A DNA stretch of 5,582 bases from Prevotellaceae bacterium (GTDB lineage: Bacteria > Bacteroidota > Bacteroidia > Bacteroidales > Bacteroidaceae). Made by a program: the position numbers and the translations under genes. Numbering within the stretch: position 1 is the stretch's first letter; every line of letters starts with the position of its first letter. Shown here in pieces: positions 1 through 5,574 of the stretch. The stretch lies in NCBI GenBank assembly GCA_905371275.1, contig CAJPLH010000131.1, positions 1 through 5,582 on the forward strand. Direction: 5' to 3'. Under the pieces are notes generated by a model, which saw nothing but the letters and a program-made list of their open reading frames with translations, was not told the origin of the DNA and ran no database searches.

Positions 1-45
1 GAATAAATGTCAATCTCACTCTGCGCCCTAAGGTGAATTCAGATT
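1..45 (+). repeat. Left arm of a perfect 45-bp inverted repeat
   Basis: Bases 1-45 are the exact reverse complement of 1645-1689 (paired positions sum to 1690); the match stops at 46 versus 1644. It starts with the first base of the window, so it may extend further left. On the minus strand this arm is in-frame coding sequence for SEFTLGRRVRLTFI near the C-terminus of the glycosyltransferase. Confidence 0.97.
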
Positions 46-1636
46 GTTGAAGTCTATGATTCCAGCGGCTGTTCATCTGTTGTCTTGCTTGAATCTCAAT
101 GGTGCGCAATTGATCTTTGTAGGCATTGTGGCGATTTACAGCGTCAATGGCAAGCGCAGCATCTGAATTGCCCTCCCATCTGCGACATAAATAAAGCTCA
201 TCATAGATGCGACCAATGCGGTAATGGCGCGAAATGGCCAAACCTAATGCGTAGTCTTCACCATAACTCGTGTTAGGTACTCCAATGTTTCGGAGTATGG
301 TGACATCAAATGCGCGAGGGGCTCCCAAACCATTGATACGTAGCGCGTTGTTTCTTCCATTGTCTGGAGTCCACTCTGCATGAGCAATCAGTCCAGGAGG
401 TAACGTGTTGAGCGAAAAATCTACCATACGATAGGCGCCAATCACCATAGCCGCCTTTTGTTCACGGAAAGCAGCTACAATGCGAGTCAGTACGTCTGTT
501 CCGCTGTAAAGATCGTCTGAGTCTAATTGGATGGCAAAGCGTCCGCAATGCTCACTTCTAATCGCCAAATCCCAGCATCCGCCAATTCCCAAATCTGTTT
601 GTTGAGGAGAAATAACTTTAACTCTCTTGTCTTGGGCAAGTTGCGCCAAAATATCTCCTGTACCGTCTGTCGAATGGTTGTCAACGACAATAACATTGTA
701 TGCGAAATCTGCAATTTGTGACAAAGCAGAATTCACGGCATCAGCTATGGTGCGTACGCGGTTGCGCACGGGAATAATGACCGATGCCGTAACAGGAAAT
801 TGTTCTGAGTTTCCTTCTAGTGGAACTGTGGGAAGTTGAGCTATTTCTGCTAAGGGACGTTCGCTTTCTTTGGATTGCTCCGTTGCCGGACATAAATGTG
901 CTGGGAAAGGAGTAGGTACGTCATCATACTCATCTGGAGATATCCAAGCCCCAATTTCTTTCAAATGTTGGGTACAAGCCTTTTCCATTTCCAGTTGTAC
1001 CTCACGAGCGGAAGGACTAACATAGTCGAACTGCTTTTCTCCACTCTTTCTTAAATCCGTTTCGAGTAAAGAATAAAGTGGTTCGCGTAGGTGTACAAGT
1101 TCTCCGTTACGACTAAGATAAAGTCGCAAAGCATATGGCGCAGCATATTTATAGCGTTGTTTATGCCCCAAAGCAAATTCGCGAAGCAAGTTGCCACGAA
1201 CAAGCCATAACCCTCCAAAATCGAAATCATCACGAACAGAGCCTAGCTGATAGTCATTGACAGGATGAAGAGTCGGCGTTGAAAAACTGCCGTTTTCTTC
1301 TTCGTGTTGATCCCAACGATCGGCATACACCATTGACGCATTAGTGTCTGTGGCCACTTGTAGCATACGTTCGATGCAACGGTAGTTGGGCAAGAATCCT
1401 TTAGGTTGTAAGAACAAGAACACGTATTCTGCAGAACTTTCACGTGCAATGGTGCGCAATGCTTTGGAAGAAGAAGGTAAATCAACAGCAATTGCTGAAA
1501 GTTCTTCAGAAAGCGAGGCGGTATCGTCCTGCAAAACATAGACGTTACTTACTGCTGGATGTTTGGCCAGGGAAAGAGCTGTGTCAATGTTCTGAGAAGG
1601 ACGGCAATAAATAAAGAAATCAATAGACGCTGTCAT
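1..1636 (-). CDS. Glycosyltransferase, family 2-type, with a second GT-A-like N-terminal region; 3' end outside window
   Basis: I translated the minus strand from the ATG at 1636-1634: 545 codons stay open to position 2 with no stop, so the C-terminus is cut by the window edge. Residues about 285-500 form a family-2 glycosyltransferase domain (GT-A fold): it begins TASVIIPVRNR, has VVDNHSTDGT at 317-326, the metal/nucleotide-sugar DxD as LDSDD (371-375), a GED motif at 459-461 fitting the catalytic base, and RRW at 485-487. Residues 1-240 (starting SIDFFIYCRP, with YADRWD near 104-109) look like a second, more divergent GT-A-like region, which I infer rather than recognise. No signal peptide or membrane segment is visible, so it probably acts in the cytoplasm, transferring sugar from an activated donor to an unknown acceptor. 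The start has no SD. A GTG seven codons upstream of the ATG is an in-frame alternative, but the reading there runs into the 45-bp repeat. It follows clpC on the same strand with an 89-bp gap, so read-through is possible. Family assignment is firm; substrate is unknown. Confidence 0.87.
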   Translation of the reverse strand, partial: MTASIDFFIYCRPSQNIDTALSLAKHPAVSNVYVLQDDTASLSEELSAIAVDLPSSSKALRTIARESSAEYVFLFLQPKGFLPNYRCIERMLQVATDTNASMVYADRWDQHEEENGSFSTPTLHPVNDYQLGSVRDDFDFGGLWLVRGNLLREFALGHKQRYKYAAPYALRLYLSRNGELVHLREPLYSLLETDLRKSGEKQFDYVSPSAREVQLEMEKACTQHLKEIGAWISPDEYDDVPTPFPAHLCPATEQSKESERPLAEIAQLPTVPLEGNSEQFPVTASVIIPVRNRVRTIADAVNSALSQIADFAYNVIVVDNHSTDGTGDILAQLAQDKRVKVISPQQTDLGIGGCWDLAIRSEHCGRFAIQLDSDDLYSGTDVLTRIVAAFREQKAAMVIGAYRMVDFSLNTLPPGLIAHAEWTPDNGRNNALRINGLGAPRAFDVTILRNIGVPNTSYGEDYALGLAISRHYRIGRIYDELYLCRRWEGNSDAALAIDAVNRHNAYKDQLRTIEIQARQQMNSRWNHRLQQSEFTLGRRVRLTFI

Positions 1637-1644
1637 AGCTTGTA

Positions 1645-1689
1645 AATCTGAATTCACCTTAGGGCGCAGAGTGAGATTGACATTTATTC
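1645..1689 (-). repeat. Right arm of the 45-bp inverted repeat
   Basis: Exact reverse complement of 1-45. It lies in the gap between clpC and the glycosyltransferase, ending 8 bp before the ATG of the latter. The two arms enclose about 1.6 kb containing nearly the whole glycosyltransferase gene. Base 1690 has no partner in the window. Confidence 0.97.
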
Positions 1690-1703
1690 CTCATCGGTGT
1701 TGA
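1647..1703 (+). other. Orphan C-terminal coding end matching the glycosyltransferase, on the opposite strand
   Basis: Read on the plus strand, the right repeat arm encodes SEFTLGRRVRLTFI in the frame used at the glycosyltransferase C-terminus. It then continues PHRC and stops at TGA (1701-1703), 22 bp before the clpC stop codon. It has no body of its own: the plus-strand bases to its left are the antisense of the glycosyltransferase start. This is what would complete the glycosyltransferase if the segment 46-1644 were turned round. The reading is seen; the interpretation is inference, and a chance continuation of four codons to a stop is possible. Confidence 0.35.
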
Positions 1704-1713
1704 GAGATGAGGA
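1688..1713. terminator. Hairpin between clpC and the glycosyltransferase, possible weak terminator
   Basis: TCCTCATC (1688-1695) pairs perfectly with GATGAGGA (1706-1713) around a 10-nt loop; a second register pairs 1686-1692 with 1712-1718. There is no T-run on either side, so it is not a canonical intrinsic terminator. It begins at the outer edge of the right repeat arm and lies 13-38 bp past the clpC stop. It could be a weak terminator, an mRNA 3'-end stabiliser, or part of a recombination site. Confidence 0.35.
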
Positions 1714-1725
1714 GGAATGCACGAA

Positions 1726-4236
1726 TTAAAGAATATCTGAAGAGGTTAAAACCAATTTCTTTCCTTGATCATCAAGTTCCATATGGAGCACGGGCTTTTG
1801 CAATCCGTCAAGGAACAAATCGCAAATTGGGTCTTCTACATATTCTTGAAGGGTACGACGTAGTGAACGCGCACCATATACAGGGTCGAAGGCCTTTTTC
1901 GCGATGAACTCTTTTGCAGATGGCGACAACACTAGTTGATGACCATTGTCTAACAAACGTTTCGCAAGAGAATGAATCTCGAGTTCTGCTATTTGTGCAA
2001 TGCCTTCTGCATTCAGAGGATCAAACATAATCACTTCATCAAGGCGATTGAGGAATTCTGGAGCGAATTGACGTTGAAGTGCTTTGCGCACAATGCTCTC
2101 TGCTGCATCAGCTGAAATACCTTCCCCCGAATTTGAGAAACCAACACCAGCACCAAACTCTTTGACTTGGCGACTACCACTGTTAGAGGTCATAATGATG
2201 ACAGTGTTGCGGAAGTCTACGGTCGTACCATTTCCGTCAGTCATTCGTCCTTCATCCATTACTTGTAGAAGCGTGTTGAATACATCAGGATGTGCTTTCT
2301 CTATTTCGTCTAGTAGGATAATAGAGTAGGGATGTCTTCTCACTTGTTCGGTGAGTTGCCCACCTTCTTCATAACCTACATATCCTGGAGGTGCTCCAAT
2401 TAAACGCGATGTTGAGAACTTCTCGCCGTATTCACTCATATCAATACGAATGAGTGAATCCTTTGTGCCAAACATAAATTCGGCCAAAGTTTTCACCAAA
2501 TGCGTTTTGCCGACCCCCGTTGGGCCTACAAACATAAACGTGCCAATAGGGCGGTTGGGGTCTTTCAATCCAAGACGGTTGCGTGTGATGGCGCGAGTTA
2601 AACGATGGATAGCGCGGTTTTGGGCAATCACCTTACTAGAAAGTGCTTGCTGCATCCCTTTCAAACGGATAGTTTCTTCTTCTTGCATCCTTTCCACAGG
2701 GACACCACTCATAAGAGAAACGACGCTTGCTATGTCTGCTTCATCAACAGTGATGCGATGTTCCTTTATGTTTGACTGCCATTCCGCTTTGAGACGTTCC
2801 AGTTCTTCTTCTGCTTGGCGAAGTTGATCGCGCAATTCCGCTGCTTCTTCATATCTTTGTTCCGCAGCAGCTGATTCTTTGGATTGCTGCAACGATTCAA
2901 TCAACTTTCCTTGGGCTACAATGGGTTCTGGTAGTTGTATGTTTAGTAAGTGTACACGACTACCAGCTTCATCAAGCGCATCGATGGCTTTGTCTGGGAG
3001 AGAACGATCGCAGATATAACGCTCTGTCAAGGCCACACAAGCCGCAAGTGCATCGTCTGTGTAGGACACATTGTGATGTTCCTCGTAGCGCTCCTTTATA
3101 TTATTGAGTATAACAAGTGTGTCTTGGGAAGTTGTAGGTTCTAGTTGCACCTTTTGAAAACGACGCTCCAATGCTCCATCTTTTTCTATCGATTTTCGAT
3201 ACTCACTAATCGTTGTTGCCCCAATACATTGCACTTCTCCACGCGCTAAGGCTGGTTTAAGTATATTAGCTGCATCAAGAGAACCTGGTGCACTACCGGC
3301 GCCAATCATTGTGTGAATCTCATCGACGAAAAGTATTATTTCTCTATGCGCTTTTAGTTCTTCGATAAGCCTGCGAAGACGTTCCTCAAATTGTCCGCGA
3401 TATTGTGTACCTGCTACAAGAGAGGCCATATCGAGAGTTACAATGCGTTTATTCATCAAGAGATGAGGCACTTGATTCTTTACAATAAGTTGTGCCAAAC
3501 CCTCGACGAGCGCGCTTTTGCCGACACCTGGTTCTCCTATTAAAATAGTATTGTTCTTTTTGCGACGTGTAAGTATTTGTGCCACTCTTTGAATTTCATC
3601 TTGGCGACCCACTATGGAGTCTAGCCATCCTTGTGCGGCAGCTTGTGTGAGATCTTGTCCAAACTTGTCCAACAATGGCGTCTCACTATTATTCGTTTCG
3701 CCTTTTTGAGAACTTTGCCCCACCTTGGCGCGTTCGTCACTGTTGATGTTTTGAATATCTCCAGCCATTTCCAAAGCATTATTGGATTTATCTTGGAAAT
3801 TAGTTGAAGACGAGTTTGTTGCAGTTGCAACACTCTTATATTCTACCCCATATTGGTTTATCAAGACGCACGCATCATTAAATCTGTCACGCAGCAAAGC
3901 TAGAAACAAATGCTTATCAGTTGTTTCTGTTGTTTTTTGTAGTCTAGCTTCTAGATGTGACAATCGGAGTATTCGTTCTGTGTCTGAATCAAGCTGTGGT
4001 TCATCTGCAGGTGTTGCTTGTTCAGCTACATCTGCCATTCTTTGTTCGAGAGAATCTCGGAGATGTTCCACAGGCACTCCCAAATTTTCTATCAATGGAC
4101 GCACTTGCCCCTCCGTATTTCGGAGCATAGCAAGAAGCAAAGCCAAAGAGGTGACCTTCGCATGATGAAAGCGGCGAGACTCTTCTTTGCTCATGGATAG
4201 AACTTGAGATATTATAGGCGATAAGTTATCTGTCAT
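1726..4236 (-). CDS. clpC: ATP-dependent Clp protease ATP-binding subunit, ClpC type
   Basis: Hexameric AAA+ unfoldase that unfolds substrates and feeds them to the ClpP peptidase in the cytoplasm. I start it at ATG 4236-4234 (836 aa); an in-frame TTG at 4257 would add seven residues but is less likely. Order of parts: Clp_N double repeat (about 10-135); a Ser/Asn/Gln-rich linker (about 136-185); D1 with Walker A GEPGVGKS (234-241), pore loop YRG (279-281), Walker B VDEIH (304-308) and ERRF arginine fingers (357-360); a short UVR-type coiled coil (about 445-485) typical of ClpC rather than the long ClpB middle domain; D2 with Walker A GPTGVGKT (571-578), pore loop GYVG (618-621), Walker B LDEIEKAH (642-649), arginine finger NRLD (730-733) and sensor-2 GAR (788-790). 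VGF at 698-700 matches the ClpP-docking loop, so it should be a protease partner. Length is normal for ClpC. The first N-domain repeat has lost its usual Glu-His. No SD precedes the start. The gene is divergent from rpsF. Confidence 0.96.
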   Translation of the reverse strand: MTDNLSPIISQVLSMSKEESRRFHHAKVTSLALLLAMLRNTEGQVRPLIENLGVPVEHLRDSLEQRMADVAEQATPADEPQLDSDTERILRLSHLEARLQKTTETTDKHLFLALLRDRFNDACVLINQYGVEYKSVATATNSSSTNFQDKSNNALEMAGDIQNINSDERAKVGQSSQKGETNNSETPLLDKFGQDLTQAAAQGWLDSIVGRQDEIQRVAQILTRRKKNNTILIGEPGVGKSALVEGLAQLIVKNQVPHLLMNKRIVTLDMASLVAGTQYRGQFEERLRRLIEELKAHREIILFVDEIHTMIGAGSAPGSLDAANILKPALARGEVQCIGATTISEYRKSIEKDGALERRFQKVQLEPTTSQDTLVILNNIKERYEEHHNVSYTDDALAACVALTERYICDRSLPDKAIDALDEAGSRVHLLNIQLPEPIVAQGKLIESLQQSKESAAAEQRYEEAAELRDQLRQAEEELERLKAEWQSNIKEHRITVDEADIASVVSLMSGVPVERMQEEETIRLKGMQQALSSKVIAQNRAIHRLTRAITRNRLGLKDPNRPIGTFMFVGPTGVGKTHLVKTLAEFMFGTKDSLIRIDMSEYGEKFSTSRLIGAPPGYVGYEEGGQLTEQVRRHPYSIILLDEIEKAHPDVFNTLLQVMDEGRMTDGNGTTVDFRNTVIIMTSNSGSRQVKEFGAGVGFSNSGEGISADAAESIVRKALQRQFAPEFLNRLDEVIMFDPLNAEGIAQIAELEIHSLAKRLLDNGHQLVLSPSAKEFIAKKAFDPVYGARSLRRTLQEYVEDPICDLFLDGLQKPVLHMELDDQGKKLVLTSSDIL

Positions 4237-4274
4237 AGTTTTTGTTGCGTATATCAACGGTGGAGTAATCTTTG

Positions 4275-4282
4275 CAAAGTTA
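4275..4282 (-). promoter_or_regulatory. Candidate -7 element of the clpC promoter
   Basis: TAACTTTG on the minus strand fits the Bacteroidota -7 consensus TAnnTTTG perfectly and lies 38 bp before the clpC ATG, giving a leader of roughly 30 nt. No TTG is found at the expected -33 distance (about 20 nt upstream); the nearest, at 4319-4317, is 34 nt away. An activator or alternative sigma factor might compensate, or another promoter may be used. Confidence 0.45.
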
Positions 4283-4299
4283 CAACTTTCTGGTTGTAA
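4280..4299. promoter_or_regulatory. Interrupted palindrome overlapping the clpC -7 element (possible operator)
   Basis: TTACAAC (4280-4286) and GTTGTAA (4293-4299) are perfect inverted arms separated by 6 bp. The left arm shares bases 4280-4282 with the clpC -7 element, and a second palindrome, CTTTGCAAAG (4270-4279), abuts it. It does not resemble CIRCE (the HrcA site) or the CtsR direct repeat known to control clp genes in Firmicutes. A repressor bound here could block clpC transcription; this is inference from position and symmetry only. Confidence 0.35.
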
Positions 4300-4354
4300 T
4301 CTTCGCTCTCTTCCTACAATAATAATGCCAAAAGGTGGTTTTTAGTCCAAAAAC

Positions 4355-4385
4355 TTGGTAGTTTTGCAAGAATGTCGTATTTTTG
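4355..4385 (+). promoter_or_regulatory. Promoter of the rpsF-rpsR-rplI operon
   Basis: TTG at 4355-4357 and TATTTTTG at 4378-4385 match the Bacteroidota housekeeping promoter (-33 TTG, 20-nt spacer, -7 TAnnTTTG). The expected transcription start is near 4390, giving a leader of about 90 nt before rpsF. The TTG lies in a small palindrome, CCAA-AAAC-TTGG (4347-4358), and the flanking DNA is A/T-rich. Confidence 0.7.
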
Positions 4386-4408
4386 CATCGTCTTTTGGGC
4401 TTTTGTCA

Positions 4409-4426
4409 TAAGCCATCCTTGGCTTA
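4409..4426 (+). promoter_or_regulatory. Leader hairpin upstream of rpsF
   Basis: TAAGCCA (4409-4415) pairs perfectly with TGGCTTA (4420-4426) around a TCCT tetraloop, within the predicted 5' untranslated leader and 55 nt before the rpsF start. It has no following T-run, so it is not an intrinsic terminator. In several phyla the rpsF leader carries a structure bound by the bS6:bS18 complex for autoregulation; the CCG triplet of that known motif is absent from this leader, so this is either a different element or unrelated. Confidence 0.4.
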
Positions 4427-4481
4427 GCGGCATAAAATCCATCAGATATTTCATTTATTCACTCAATACATTCACAACATG

Positions 4482-4817
4482 ATGAATCAGTATGAGACCG
4501 TTTTCATCCTCACTCCCGTTTTGTCTGAAGCTCAGATGAAGGAAGCGGTCGAAAAATTCAAGGGTATCCTCGCTGCTAATGGCGCTGAGGTTATCAATGA
4601 AGAAAACTGGGGCCTCAAAAAGTTGGCTTATGCCATCGATAAGAAGAGCACTGGTTTCTATCAATTGGTGGAGTTCAAGGCTGAACCCTCTGTAGTAGAC
4701 AAATTGGAAATTGGTTTCCGTCGCGATGAGCGCGTGCTCCGTTTCCTTACTGTTAAACTCGACAAGTTTGCTGCTGAATATGCTGCAAAGCGTCGCTCAA
4801 ATAAAAAGGAGGACTAA
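4482..4817 (+). CDS. rpsF: 30S ribosomal protein bS6
   Basis: Small-subunit platform protein that binds bS18 and the central domain of 16S rRNA. The 111-residue product starts MNQYETVFILTPVL, has the S6 core (NWGLKKLAYAIDKKSTGFY; FRRDERVLRFLTVKLDK) and ends in a basic/acidic tail (AAKRRSNKKED), a normal length for the family. Two ATGs are adjacent, at 4479 and 4482; I chose the second because Bacteroidales S6 proteins begin with M-N-x-Y-E-T. No SD precedes it; the upstream bases are A/T-rich, as usual in this phylum. It is the first gene of the operon, with rpsR starting 3 bp after its stop. Its last codons (AAG GAG GAC) also form the SD of rpsR. In Bacteroidota, bS6 helps form the pocket that hides the anti-SD. 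Confidence 0.97.
   Translation: MNQYETVFILTPVLSEAQMKEAVEKFKGILAANGAEVINEENWGLKKLAYAIDKKSTGFYQLVEFKAEPSVVDKLEIGFRRDERVLRFLTVKLDKFAAEYAAKRRSNKKED
4805..4812 (+). promoter_or_regulatory. Strong Shine-Dalgarno of rpsR, embedded in the end of rpsF
   Basis: AAAGGAGG is fully complementary to the canonical 16S 3' tail (CCTCCTTT), 8 nt before the rpsR ATG. It lies in the final codons of rpsF. SDs are rare in Bacteroidota, but strong ones upstream of the bS18 gene have been reported and proposed to let bS18 control its own synthesis. Confidence 0.9.
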
Positions 4818-4820
4818 AAC

Positions 4821-5084
4821 ATGGCACAATCTGAAATCCGTTATTTGACTCCCCCAACAGTAGACGTCAAAAAGAAAAAGTACTGCCGCTTCAAGAAGAG
4901 TGGTATCAAGTACATCGACTACAAAGATCCTGAATTCCTCAAGAAGTTCCTCAACGAGCAAGGTAAAATCCTTCCCCGTCGCATCACTGGTACTTCTTTG
5001 AAGTTCCAACGCCGTGTGGCTCAAGCTGTGAAGCGTGCTCGTCATCTTGCACTTCTTCCCTTCGTAACTGACTTGATGAAATAA
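4821..5084 (+). CDS. rpsR: 30S ribosomal protein bS18
   Basis: Small-subunit platform protein that pairs with bS6. The 87-residue product has the S18 core: YCRFKKSGIKYIDYKDPEFL (21-40), the GKILPRRITGTSLKFQRRV stretch (48-66) and the basic AVKRARHLALLPF tail (69-81). Length is close to the family norm, with a short N-terminal extension. The start is fixed by the strong SD 8 nt upstream and by the family N-terminus (MAQSEIRYLTPP). It begins 3 bp after rpsF and ends with a tandem TAATAA stop, 18 bp before rplI. In Bacteroidota ribosomes bS18 is one of the proteins that sequester the anti-SD, so the SD may act as a feedback sensor of bS18 supply. Codon use is strongly biased, as expected for high expression. 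Confidence 0.98.
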   Translation: MAQSEIRYLTPPTVDVKKKKYCRFKKSGIKYIDYKDPEFLKKFLNEQGKILPRRITGTSLKFQRRVAQAVKRARHLALLPFVTDLMK

Positions 5085-5088
5085 TAAA

Positions 5089-5096
5089 GAGGAGGT
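5089..5096 (+). promoter_or_regulatory. Strong Shine-Dalgarno of rplI
   Basis: GAGGAGGT contains AGGAGGT (5090-5096), complementary to the 16S 3' tail, with 7 nt between GGAGG and the rplI ATG. It lies wholly in the 18-bp gap between rpsR and rplI. bL9 is not part of the anti-SD pocket, so an SD here is less expected than the one on rpsR. Confidence 0.88.
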
Positions 5097-5102
5097 ACAC
5101 AA

Positions 5103-5552
5103 ATGGAAATTATTCTCAAAGAAAACGTGCAAGGTCTCGGTTTCAAGAATGAAATCGTTACTGTGAAGGACGGCTACGGTCGTAACTTCCTCATCCCTAC
5201 TGGCAAAGCGGTTGTTGCAACTCCTTCTGCTAAGAAGGAACTCGCTGAAGTGCTTAAGCAACAAGCTCATAAACTTGAGAAAATCAAGAATGACGCTCTC
5301 GCGCTTGCTGCTAAAATCAATGCTGTTGAAGGTATCAAGATTGCCACTAAAGTTAGCGCAACTGGCGCTATCTACGGCTCTGTTACTAGCCTCCACATCG
5401 CTGAAGAACTCGTTAAGCTCGGTCTTGACGTAGATCGTAAGAGCATAGTTCTCAAGGATGTTAAGGAAATCGGTACTTACAAGGCTGCTGTTAAGCTCCA
5501 CAAGGACGTAACTGCTGAAGTTACTTTCGAAGTTGTTGCTGAAGAAGCCTAA
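5103..5552 (+). CDS. rplI: 50S ribosomal protein bL9
   Basis: Large-subunit protein at the base of the L1 stalk; binds 23S rRNA and helps maintain reading-frame fidelity. The 149-residue product has the usual architecture: an N-terminal rRNA-binding domain (1-50) with the L9 signature from G11 to V37, including GYGRNFLIPTGKAV (24-37); a long connecting helix rich in Lys/Ala/Leu (about 41-75); and a C-terminal domain (about 80-149) with TGAIYGSVT and YKAAVKLHKDVTAEVTFEV. Length is typical. The ATG is fixed by the SD 7 nt upstream and by the conserved MEIILKE start. It is the third gene of the operon. The stop at 5550-5552 is followed by 30 bp of non-coding sequence before the window ends. Confidence 0.98.
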   Translation: MEIILKENVQGLGFKNEIVTVKDGYGRNFLIPTGKAVVATPSAKKELAEVLKQQAHKLEKIKNDALALAAKINAVEGIKIATKVSATGAIYGSVTSLHIAEELVKLGLDVDRKSIVLKDVKEIGTYKAAVKLHKDVTAEVTFEVVAEEA

Positions 5553-5560
5553 TCTTGCCC

Positions 5561-5574
5561 CTTACAGTTGTAAG
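5561..5574 (+). terminator. Short hairpin after rplI, operon terminator uncertain
   Basis: CTTAC (5561-5565) pairs with GTAAG (5570-5574) around AGTT, 8 bp after the rplI stop. The stem is short and no T-run is visible before the window ends, so a terminator function is only suggested by position. Confidence 0.2.

Noticed and set aside
97..1460. 14-bp direct repeat CAATGGTGCGCAAT at 97-110 and 1447-1460
   Set aside because: Both copies encode Leu-Arg-Thr-Ile in the same frame of the glycosyltransferase; shared codons in two similar peptides explain it better than a functional repeat.
1711..1740. GGAGG followed by ATG on the plus strand (ATG at 1717)
   Set aside because: Spacing is only 1 nt and the frame stops after seven codons.
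1707..1907. Plus-strand open frame starting in the clpC-glycosyltransferase gap
   Set aside because: It lies almost wholly antisense to the clpC 3' end, and its peptide shows no family features.
4234..4257. TTG at 4257 as the clpC start
   Set aside because: The in-frame ATG at 4236 gives a normal Clp_N start with the expected A-rich upstream; the seven extra residues have no family support.
4338..4354. GTTTTT-N5-AAAAAC inverted repeat upstream of rpsF as a terminator
   Set aside because: The stem is all A/T except one pair, and it lies upstream of both divergent genes, where no transcript is expected to end; more likely A/T-rich promoter DNA.
4797..5501. Long minus-strand open frame (234 codons) opposite rpsR and rplI
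   Set aside because: It is antisense to two unmistakable ribosomal protein genes; the open frame comes from their biased codon use.
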